From positions 2,481,616-2,545,615 of the forward strand of contig CM072919.1 in assembly GCA_037013685.1 (NCBI GenBank): 64,000 nt of DNA, given 5' to 3'. This DNA comes from Acridotheres tristis (Eukaryota > Chordata > Aves > Passeriformes > Sturnidae). This document shows positions 24,801-36,800 of the stretch, piece by piece. The translations under genes and the position numbers were made by a program. The first letter of the stretch is position 1; every line of letters begins with the position of its first letter. The notes beneath the pieces were generated by a model. It was not told where the DNA came from, made no database searches, and saw nothing but the letters and a program-made list of their open reading frames with translations.

Positions 24801-27800
24801 TTTCTTCAGTTTTAGGGGTAGAAAAGTGTGTCTCAGTGTTAGCCTAAATCACTCTTGCTCTGCTGTTTGCACCTTTTTTTTTTTAATTTTTGATGCATGG
24901 CTTTTCTTGGGGAAAGGAAAGTGTCAGTGCCATTCTGCAGAGAGCAAAATGTATCTCTCTGAGTTTATTGTGTGTTTTTTGTTTGGATTTTGTTGTTGGG
25001 TTTTTGTTTGGTTGGGTTTTTTTTTAATGGGCACGATGTAATGAATAATAAAGCAATTCTAACAGAGGCTGGTACATCTGTCTGGGCTCTTTCCCCTGTG
25101 AATGCAGGAAGAAAGAAGAGCTGTTGACAAAGCCAAACACTTCCTGGAGTCCAACCTGTACTCAGCAGAAGATCCCTACACCACTGCCCTGAGTGCCTAC
25201 GCCCTGACCCTGCTGCACAGCCCCTCTGCAGCCACCACACTGCGCAGGATGAACAGCATGGCCATCACCCAAGGTAGGGCCACCAGCCTGGACAGCATGG
25301 CCACCAGCCTGGACAGCATGGCCATCACCCAGGGTAGGGCCACCAGCCTGGACAGCATGGCCATCACCCAAGGTAGGGCCACCAGCCTGGACAGCATGGC
25401 CACCAGCATGGCCATCACCCAAGGTAGGGCACCAGCCTGGACAGCATGGCCACCAGCATGGCCATCACCCAAGGTAGGGCCACCAGCCTGGACAGCATGG
25501 CCACCAGCATGGCCATCACCCAAGGTAGGGCACCAGCCTGGACAGCATGGCCACCAGCATGGCCATCACCCAAGGTAGGGCACCAGCCTGGACAGCATGG
25601 CCACCAGCATGGCCATCACCCAAGGTAGGGCCACCAGCCTGGACAGCATGGCCACCAGCCTGGACAGCAGGGCCACCAGCATGGCCATCAGCCAAGGTAG
25701 GGCCACCAGGAGGGACAGCATGGCCACCAGCCAGGGTAGGGCCACCAGGATGAGCAGCATGGCCACCAGCCTGGACAGCATGGCCACCAGCCAGGGCAGG
25801 GCCACCAGGATGGACAGCATGGCCACCAGCCAGGGTAGGGCCACCAGGATGAGCAGCATGGCCACCAGCCTGGACAGCATGGCCACCAGCCAGGGTAGGG
25901 CCACCAGCCTGAACAGCATGGCCATCACCCAAGGTAGGGCCACCAGCCTGGACAGCATGGCCATCACCCAAGATAGGGCCACCAGCCTGGACAGCATGGC
26001 CACCAGCCAGGGCAGGGCCACCAGCCTGAACAGCATGGCCATCACCCAAGATAGGGCCACCAGCATGGACAGCATGGCCATCAGCCAAGGTAGGGCCACC
26101 AGGATGGGCAGCAGGGCCACCAGCCAAGGCAGGAGCTCCAGCCCAGCTGCGCCCTCACAGGAGCAGCCAAGCACAGCCTGAAGCTGAGTTTGAGCTGCTG
26201 GAGAGGCTGGGGCTGGGGGATGAGGGATTGCTCATGGAACAGTTGGGGTTTCTAAGGCAAGGCTGCTCCTGCTTCTCTTTGGAGAGGGCTCCACGTGTGC
26301 TGATGTGGAGGAAGGAAGTGCAGCAGAATCTCAGAATATCCTGAATTACCAGGGACCAGCTCCTAAGTGAATGGCCCACACAGAGATCAGAGCCACAGCC
26401 CTGGTGTTCAGCAGCACTGTTCTCTAACCTGTAGGGTGATTTCAAGCTGTTCAGAGGCTCTGCAGTGCTCGCCTGGCAGTGACAGAGTTTGCTCTATAAC
26501 ACCTCACATTCCCTGATGGTGTGTTTTAATCCAAAACCCCAAATTACCCAGTTTGTCACACTGAATCATCTTTGTCACTCCAAAGGGAGCCCCTTGCCCA
26601 GGGGCTGGGTGTCCAAAAGGAGGGACAGTGCAGCTCAGGGCCCTGAGCCAATGCAAAAATGGAATTGGACTCTTCCCAGGCACAGAGGCTCAGCTGCACT
26701 CCTATAACTCTACAGGAATTATAATAACTCTAATAACACCCATGTCCCTCTGCCCTCTCCTAGATGGCTTCACACACTGGAGCCTCACAGGGACCCTTGT
26801 GACTGATGAAGACACCTTCATGGGATTTAATGATGGGCTCTCTCAATCAGGTAATTGGGAACCTGCAGTGCAAAGGCAGAGAAAAGGGAAGGGGCTGCCA
26901 CACCAGCCTGCACATATTGCAGTGAATTGTTTATAATATACTAAGTATTCTAAAATTGTCACTCAGGGCATGGTCCAGAGAAAAGAGAGCTCAGGAAAGG
27001 CAGGTAACATTATGCTGAAAGAATAAATGATACACAGAGCAAGATGTGGTCCTGACAGGACAGGATTTTCAGCCCCAGCTGTCTCATCAGCTTTCACTCC
27101 AGTTCTATAAAGACAGAATCCCACATGGCTCTCACTCTTCTGTCAGGGAGTAATAATCCCAAATGGAAATCTGAAGGAATTCAAATATATTTGAACTTTA
27201 GAACTATTTATCTTTGTGTTTTCAAATGGACCAAAGCATTGTATCACCAGGCACTGACACTTCAGCTGATTTTTCTAGACTTTGGCTGTCAAAGCCACAG
27301 AAGCAGTGAATGACTGTGATTTTCAAGCCACTTAAAGCCATTAATTCTTTGGATATGATGTAAGTGCAGCAATGTTCAGGAGGGATCTGACTGGATATTG
27401 TATGAAAATCTCCAGGGCAGGACAGCAGAGTGGGCAGCAGCCGAGTAGAACTGGAGTAGGGGAGGAATTACTTGTGGGATACAATCAATAGAAGGAGTTT
27501 ATCTATTGTGTGAATATCTTTATTATTGGTTTTTATGTTAAAAGCAGTTATCTCAGGGAGTTGAAGCACCTTGGGTGCAGATATTTTAACTTCTCTTTTC
27601 CTATGTTTACTTCTACAGATTCTTAACTTCTTAGAATTATTCTTCAGTTAATAAATACTCACAGAACTATCTCTAGACATGCTCGGATTGTCACTTCTAG
27701 GTGATGTTTTGATTTTTTTTTTTAAATTCACCCCTCTTTCAGTTGTTTCTGCAGAAGTGGAAATGACATCTTATGCCCTTCTGACCTACACACTCCTGGG

Positions 27801-30800
27801 AGACGTGGCCTCTGCACTGCCTGTGGTCAAGTGGCTCTCACAGCAGAGGAATGCACTGGGAGGATTCTCATCTACTCAGGTGGGCTGCCTCTGGAAAAGG
27901 AAGCTGGGATGCATGCATTGTCAATTGATTCAGGAATGTGGAGTTTCCATCTTCCTGGCACAAATTGTTTGTGTTCTGGTAAGAAGAAAAACTTCCCAGC
28001 TCTCTTTACTGCTTCCTCCTTGGACTGGTAATTTGAAAGGAGCCCAGCCTTTGTCCTCACGGGTGCCTCTGATAGGAAAAATGAGCCAAATCTGATGTTT
28101 CTCTTGCCATATGAATTAATAAGGAAGATTCTGCCACCCGGAGCTGAGCAGAGCTCTTTGGAAGTTTGCTGTGCTCCTGCATCCTTCACTGCTCTGATCT
28201 CTCCCTCTTGTGTCCTCTTCCCAGGACACCTGTGTGGCCCTGCAGGCTCTGGCTGAATATGCCATCCTTTCTTATGTTGGAGGAGTCAACCTGACCATTT
28301 CCTTGGCTTCTACTAACCTGGACTACCAGGAGACCTTTGAGCTTAACAAGATGAATAAAAAAGTCCTTCAGACTGCAGTGGTAGGTGGTTTTGTGCAGGC
28401 AGATTTTTAAAGCAATCCACATGAGCTGGGTTCTGAATGAGGGCTTGGAGCAGGGATGGTAAAAGCACAAGTTAAGCACTGAGACCTGTGGGACTTTCTG
28501 TGGGTTTGTGGCTGGATTTGCTGTGAAGGAGACAGCACTCCTGATTAAAGGCATTTTTCACCATGACCAATGCCTGATGCTTATTTTGTGCTGCTGTTTG
28601 TCTCTGCCATTGTAAGTGCAGGTGGTGAAGAAACTCAGCCACACTCACTTCACTTCTGCAGTGTCCTTTATAAAGGTGTTTTGTACAGAATAGAGCTACA
28701 TTTAATATTCATTTCCATTCTGAGTGCCATGTCTTGTCTGTGTCTCACTGTGCATTCTCCCCAGATCCCCAGTATTCCAACAGGGCTGTTTGTGAGTGCC
28801 AAAGGGGAAGGCTGCTGCCTGATGCAGGTAAGGCTGGAGAAAGCATGGGAGCAGTTGATCTCTAACCTCACAGCCTGTTTGCTGCTTTTGTAATCCCACT
28901 TTGCTGTGGGGAAGGACTTACACTTGGAATTTCTCTCAAAATAGTTCTACAACGTGGTGTTGCTTTAATTTAGGAAGTGAGTGTGACTGTACCAGCTCTG
29001 GTAGAGTTTCTCTAGAGACATAACTGTGTGGTAGAGCCTCTGTTGTGTCTGTGCCTGCCATTCCCCCAACTCTGAAGGGATCTTGTGCCTGTGCTGGTCC
29101 TTAAGGGGCATTTGGAGACCCTTTGGAACACCGGAGCTGTGACCAACCTCCCTGCTGTGCTTTGCTTCTCCAGATCGATGTCACTTACAATGTCCCCGAC
29201 CCCATTGCCAAGCCAGCCTTCCAGCTGCTGGTGAACCTGAAGGAGCCCAAGGCAGAGCAGCCCCTGGCAGCCCCAGCCCCGCTGGGCTCTGCCCACCTGA
29301 GCCCCCCAGCCCTGCACAGGGACAGGGCCCTGGGGGACGACGAGGACCCTGCCTCAGACCAGGACCACCGAGAGTACAAAGTCATCCTGGAGACGTGCAC
29401 CAGGTAGGGGATGCTCCCTGCAGCCCACGGAACGCTGGGTTTGCTGCTCAGCCCCTCTGTGCCAGGAAAACACCGACTTGCCTCTGGCTGCACTCAGCAG
29501 GGTAAGGCAGAACTGTCAGTGGGGTGTAGGACAGAGCCACTCCAAGAACATTCTTGATCATTTCGGTGCTGAGTGTGTGTTAAAGGAAGGTTTTATCACT
29601 GAGTTTCATTATTGCCTCTCCAAACCCTGAATATGACAAATGTGATGTGATTTGTTTGTATAAGAATGAAAAGAAAAAGTTCTGGATTGTTTTCTTAAAA
29701 GCCTCAAAGAGCAAGGTAAATTCAACTGGTTAACTAATACCTTAATTATATCAATGGTTTTACAGACATTACTGACTTGACTTTATTATTTGAGCTCCTT
29801 AGTGGTTCAGTTTTGGATACCAAAGCAGAAGATGCTTTTTGCTATGGTGTGAATTTGGAATCTGTGATAAAGGCACAGTATATGCAGATATTTATAAGCT
29901 CTCAAATTCCTTATCTCCTTACTCCATATAATGAAATGTAACATAACTTTTTTAAGTGGCATGATCCAGAAGTTTCATTTCTATCTCTCAAAGCACTTTA
30001 CAGAGACATGACCAGTTCTGTCTCATTTTATAGATTGGAAAACTGAAGTTATTGTGAGAAAACAGCTTGGCTACAAACAGCAGCAAGAACAGTTTCTGAC
30101 CTGTATTAAATCCATTTAAAAGTTTTGCTTCAACACCTTGGTACTGCTGTAGTCATCAGGGGTTGCTGATCTCTTTATAAAGCATTTGGATTTTTAGGGA
30201 GGTTGTTGGGAATTGGAGACCCAGGAGAGATAAAGCCACAACCAGAGTAAATAAAGAGGGCTCACAGCATCCTGCTGTGCAAAGGAGAAACCATTCTCAA
30301 GAAATTCATAACAAATTTGCATGTTTGTGACTGGGAGCATGGCAGGTGTGGGGGCTGCTGCCTCACTGACCTCCCACAGGAGAAATCCAGTGAGTGGCTC
30401 GGATGGAAATGGAAAATTTTGGCTGCCCTGTCAGAGTTTAATGGGAAACTCTGCCTCCCCTATCAAAATTTCTGTCCCCTCCCTCCCAGCAGAGCTGAGC
30501 AGAGCTGCAGTGCCCCACACAAGGTGGGATCTTGTTTTGCCCCTGGCCCATGGGGCTGTGTTGTGGCTCAGGCACTGCCCAAAATGTCACTGTGCCACCC
30601 TCTCCTCCCCCTGCCCAAGCCCTCAGCCTGTTTTAGGCAGAGGATAAAATCCTACAGCCTTGTCAGATGCTGGGGAGGCTGCCCTGCATCAGCACAACCT
30701 CTCTGCTGATAGTTCTGAAAACTTCTGCCCTGGGAATTGCTGGAGCTGAGACAGAAATTTGAGAGGAAGCCCAGTGCAAGGAGATGGATTGCTTGGAAAG

Positions 30801-33800
30801 GAAACAAAAGCAAATGAAATCTTCCTTTCCTCCCCTTCTTCCTGTAATGATGCTCTCAGCTCCACCATCATCATCCTGCTCGGGCAGTGTGAGAGAGGAG
30901 TGCAGCTCAGGATGACAACTGAGATATTTTGGGCTGGGGGTGTTCTCGGAATGTAATGAAGTGTTGTCATGCCCAGTGACATCCCTGGGGCACTTCTGAA
31001 GGCTTAGGGAGAACACGGGGTGGAAAACAGAAAGCTGTGATAAATAACAGAGAGTGGGGAAATGCAGGCAAAGGGATCCTGTAGGATTTATTGGGGAGTG
31101 TGGAGCATGGAGTGATTGGGGAATTAAGGAGCTTTAATTAACGAGGTCTCTGGGAGCCCTGGAGTGCCTCACCCAGAGCTGGCTCTGTCCCCAGGCCACC
31201 TCATGCTACTGTGAGCCTTGGGCTGGGGAGTGGCCCCCCAGCCTCAGCCAGCTGCCAGCCCTGAGCTGAGGGGCCCTGCAGGAGCCAGCTCGGAGCTGGC
31301 AGATTTTGGAGCTGTGGAAATGTGTTCTGTCAGTGCTGGCCAGGTGGGGCACAGCAAACAGGTGAGAGGTGCCAGGGAGGGAGGGCTGGGAGGTGCTGGC
31401 AGTGCAGAGAGAAGGAGCCTTGTCCTGGGCTTCCAGGAGCACCAGCAGGATGGAGACTCCTCTGCCGTGCTGCAAAAATCGAGATTTCAGCAATGGCCCC
31501 ACGGATTTCCTCTCCACACCTTCCTGCCTGGGGGGTTTTTTTGTGCACACTCAGTTTCAGAGGGTTTTCTGAGTTTTCAGTTGTACTCTGGAGGATGACA
31601 CAGGCAGTGACCTCTGACACCAGCGAGGCAGTGACTTTGCTGACTCGTTTGCAAATGTCCTTTTCTCAGTGTCAGGGTTGAAAGAGCCATTGGTGAAACC
31701 CCAGGGCTGAGTGGCCTTGCCTGGTGTTGGGATCCCTCTCCCACCACAGTCCATCTACACCCTCCTCTCAAGGTGGGACAGAAATTTCTTCTACTCCAAG
31801 GGTTTATTTCCTTTTACCAAGTGCATTTTCTCAGTAATTAATTGAAAAGAAAGCAAGCAGCCCCACAGGCAGCTGCATCCCTCTGCTTTTCTGCCTCTGT
31901 GTTCCAGGACATCTCCTACCCTCTCTGAGCTGGGCATAATTTTGTTAAATAAAAGCAGAAAAGAGGATTCTTAAAAACCAAATAAACTGGCTTTCCACAA
32001 GCACTTCAATGAGGACAGCCTTTTAATATGATTTTTAGCTTTTTAATATGATTTTTTTTTTCTTCTGGAGTTGGTTTCTCCATTCTGAGTTGTCCATTTG
32101 TTGTCTTGGATCTTGAGTTTGTTCCCATTTTCTCTCTTTTCGTTCCCATGGGGAGATGGCTGCACTCTGGATCCTCAAACATGGCAGTGCTGGAAGTGCC
32201 TTTGTTCTCAGGGTTTCGGGCAGATATTGAGAGCCTGGAGCAGGTAAGGGATGGGCTGGGATGGGATGGGATGGGATGGGATGGGATGGGATGGGATGGG
32301 ATGGGATGGGATGGGATGGGATGGGATTGGATGGGATGGGATGGGATGGGATGGGATGGGATTGGATGGGATGGGATGGGATGGGATGGGATGGGATGGG
32401 ATGGGATGGGATGGGATGGGATGGGATGGGATGGGATGGGATGGGATGGGATGGGATGGGATGGGCTGGGATGGGATGGGATTGGATGGGATGGGATGGG
32501 ATGGGATGGGATGGGATGGGATGGGATGGGATGGGATGGGATGGGATGGGATGGGATTGGGATGGGATGGGATGGGATGGGATTGGATGGGATTGGATGG
32601 GATTGGGATGGGATGGGGATCTCCAACTGGGAGGGGTTCCCTTCCTGGGGCAGGAGGAGGCCATTGGGTGCCAGAGCACTGCTGAAAAGATGCAATTAAA
32701 ATTGGGAAGGGGGAGGAAGAGATTTCACTTGTCCAAAAAATCCCTCTCTGAAATGAGGGAGCAGATGTTCTGAGCAAACCCAACCCAAGGTTTTCCTGAG
32801 CCAGTGCACAGTAATGAACTGAGACCCTCTGCAAGAGCTGAGGTGCAAATGTGCTCTAACAGGAGCTGTTTATGGCTGCTCAGTGGGCTGTGTTATCTCC
32901 AACATCTGGATCCCATTTCTTTGGAGGCTCTGTGTCTTGGAATTTTTTGCCCTTTTTTTCCCCCCCTCTCTCTGGGAGAACATGGTGTTTTTGCAGCCAA
33001 GCTGAGGTGGACAGAATGTGCCTCGTGCCCAGCCAGCCCTTCAGGGCAGATGAATCTAATCCTGAGCTTTGCTTTGTGTTTGGGGGAGCATTGCATTCAT
33101 CACAACTCATGACATTTTGTGGAACGTTGCATTCACTGGTGGGGTTCTTATGCTGAAAATATATATTTTTTTAAGGACTGTTTAACTGAAGAGGTGTAGA
33201 ATTTTTGCATCCTTGTGAGCTGGTAAAGAGCTAAAAAATATTTTGTTTCTAAAAGCCCTATTAATACCTTTATCTCAATATATTGGGAAGGGAGGGGATC
33301 TGAGGAAAGACTTTTAAAGTAGAACCATTGTGAAGTTTAATTTGATATCATAATTCAAGGAGGAGTGCACATTGCTCTATCTTCTCTAGGATTTGATTTG
33401 GCTGATTTATAATTGAAGCACCATTACATTTTCTTGGAGGAAAAAGCCCTCTGGAGAGGTTTACAATCCATGTCAGAAGCTGCTGTCAGATGGCTCCTGG
33501 GGTGTCCCTGAAGCCAAAAGAACTTTTGTATCAATCCCTGAGAAGCAATTGCATCCTTTCAGAACAGGGGATCAGATAGGAAATTATTCCTATAAAGAGA
33601 AAAAACTGAAGTTATTTATATCCATTCACAAGCTGGAAATCTATTTTCAAATCCAAGCATGTAAAATGGATTGGATTTTATGTGCCTGTGAGTCTGATAT
33701 TCTCTGAATATCAAACTGAATGTGGCTGTTCAGGTGGGGCAAGGCCAGGACCAGGAGTTCTGCAGCATCCCCATGGGAAGAGAAAGGAGAAAATTCAGGT

Positions 33801-36800
33801 GAGGGGGCCTGCAGTGAGGTTGGTTCCTGCTTTCCCTCCTCTGCTGCAGTGATGGCCACATGTAGTGCTGTCAAATACATTCTCTTCATAGTCATTCATG
33901 GAAGTAACAGCAGAAAAAATATGGATGAGAACCTGGCTTAGAACCAGAGAGAGCTCAAAATGTCCCAGGAGGGGAAGAGCAGGATGTCTTTATGGTGATA
34001 AAGCTATGGAATGTTCTGTGAGCAGAGGGAAAGGCTTGAAGGAAAGAGCATGGAGGGGTTTTCACTGCAGAAGAACAGGAAAGGTCTTAAGGAACAGATC
34101 CCTGTTTTTGTGGTGGTGTTTGGTTTGGTTTTTTGTTTCATTGTGGTGTTTTGGGGTTTTTTGGTTGGTTTTTTGTTGTTGTTTTGGTTTAGTTTGGGGG
34201 ATTTTTTTCTCTGCAGTGAACAAAGAAGAAACAACAATTTTGGGTGGATGTCTCCTTTCCTGATGTCAGCAGGGGACAGAGCTGAGGGTTCCTGGTGTTA
34301 CTGACCCTGAGCACTTTCCCCTTTGCCAGAGCCGTGCTGTGCCCTGGGGCTGTGACACTCGGCTGTCCCCAGGCAGCTCACAGGCTCTGTTTGTGTGCCC
34401 TGGCTGCTCACAGGCTCTGTTTGTGTGCCCTGGCTGCTCACAGGCTCTGTCTGTGTGCCCTGGCTGCTCACAGGCTCTGTCTGTGTGCCCTGGCTGCTCA
34501 CAGGCTCTGTTTGTGTGCCCTGGCTGCTCACGGGCTCTGTCTGTGTGCCCTGGCTGCTCACGGGCTCTGTCTGTGTGCCCTGGCTGCTCACGGGCTCTGT
34601 CTGTGTGCCCTGGCTGCTCACGGGCTCTGTCTGTGTGCCCTGGCTGCTCACAGGCTCTGTCTGTGTGCCCTGGCTGCTCACGGGCTCTGTCTGTGTGCCC
34701 TGGCTGCTCACAGGCTCCTGCTGGGCTCTGTGCCCTGCCCGTGCTCAGGGAGTGCTCTGGGCAGGGGAGCACTGAGAAGAATTGGGGATAAATGATTAAC
34801 AGGAGGATGTGCTGTCTGCAAGGGGGACACTGCTGCTGCTACCACAGTGAACCGGCTGTGTGATGTCTCAAAACATTTCTGTTTGCAGTAGATCCCACAA
34901 TGGTTTGGGTGGGAAGGGACCCTAAAGCCCATCCAGTGCCACCCCTGCCATGGCAGGGACACCTTCCACTGTCCCAGGCTGCTCCAATCCCAATGTCCAA
35001 CCTGGCCTGGGACACTGCCAGGGATCCAGGGACACCCTGTGCCAGGGCCTCACAGCCAAGAATTTCTGTCATAAGTGAGTGAGCCCAGAAGGCTCTGCTG
35101 TTCCCATAACCAGATCAGAATTGGTTCCTTTGGAAAGAAGGAGATTTTCCTAAACTGGGAAAGATTTTGCATCTTCAAGAGGGAACGTTCCCCTTGAAGA
35201 GCTGAATTCCATGGCTTTTAATTGCAGAAACCCTTTTGCATCTCAAAAATGAAATGTGGTGACATTTTTTGTGGTGACAAAAGCTCAAGCATATCTCTAG
35301 ACAAGCAGTGAAAGGGCAGTGCAGATCCACCTCTGCTGGGGCAACCTCAGAGCCCCTTCCAGAGCCTAAAGGGGCTCCAGGAGAGCTGGAGAGGGACTGG
35401 GGACAAGGGATGGAGGGACAGGACACAGGGAATGGCTTCCCACTGCCAGAGGGCAGGGCTGGATGGGATATTGGGAAGGAATTGTTCCCTGGGAGGGTGG
35501 GCAGGGCTGGCACAGGGTGCCCAGAGCAGCTGTGGCTGCCCCTGGATCCCTGGCAGTGTCCCAGGCCAGGTTGGACATTGGGATTGGAGCAGCCTGGGAC
35601 AGTGGGTGGTGTCCCTGCCATGGCAGGGGTGGCACTGGATGGGCTTTAGGGTCCCTTCCCACCCAAACTATTGTGGGATCTACTGCAAACAGAAATGTTT
35701 CGAGACATCACACAGCCAGTTCACTGTGGTACCAGCAGCAGTGTCCCCCTTGCAGACAGCACATCCTCCTGTTAATCATTTATTCCCAATTCTTCTCAGT
35801 GTTCCCCTGCCCAGAGCACACCCAGGGCTTTAAGGTCCCTCCCAACCCAAACCATTCTGGGATTTCTTCATGGGCCCAACATGAAATTCCCCCACTGAAG
35901 TTTCCCCGTGGTTTTTTTGACACCACCTTGAGCAGAGGCAGGTCCATCCTTGTCCCTGCTGCCTTTTCCCTGCCACCCCAGCCATTCCCTGCCCTGCAGT
36001 GCAGGGGCTGGGCTGTAAATCAGGATTTTCCCTGTCCCAGGCTGGAGCAGCCCCAGGGCAGTGCTGCTTAATGAGAGCTCTGTGCACCCCCCGGGCAGCC
36101 CGGCCACAAATCCCCCTAATAATGCTGGATGTCGACAGGGTCAGGAGGTCACCCCGGGCTGGGATATATCAAACCTCACCAGAAAAAATGCAGATTGAGC
36201 TGAGCTGAGCTGGGCTGGGCTGGGCTGGGCTGGGCTGGGCTGGGCTGAGCAGCTCCCGGGGGCGCTGGCGTCTCCCAGCTCTCATAAAATCACTGTCTGA
36301 ATAACAACAGCCACCACCGGCCCCTAAAAGTATAGGGACAAATTAAATTGGCCCTTTCCATATTGTGTGGGACTTAAACACGTGTTGCTTGGCTTGTTGC
36401 AGGAATGGCAGGAGCAGGGTTTTGCAAGGAGGAGCTCTCAGCTGAGCAGTCACAGCTGAAGATGCTGGTGGCAGGTTTGGGAAAATTCAGTGGGAATGCT
36501 GCTTGTTTCATGTCATTCTAAATGATAATGATAATAATTCTAAATCATTAATTCTAAATAATTCATTCTAAATAATAGTAGTGATAATAATAATAATTTG
36601 TTCCCCTTTCCACAGAGATTTTACCCTATCTCAAAGTAACTTAAGAATATTAAAAACCATTAAAAAACCCCCACAAGAATATCTGTATGTTACAAATGGG
36701 TTTTTCTGACAGAGGTTAAAGTAATGGGGCAGTTTGGAGAATAGAATTATAGAATAGAGTGCTCTGGCCCTATCTTGGCTCCACAAACTTTGATTAAAAC

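Noticed and set aside
25516..26181. ORFs of about 200 codons on both strands at the exon-copying array
   Set aside because: Apart from possible short extension of exon w24, the array frame is interrupted relative to the exon by three 1-bp deletions and a stop at 25576.
32006..32834. ORFs of 144-229 codons (GWDGM or SHPIP repeats)
   Set aside because: Artefact of the GGGAT pentamer array.
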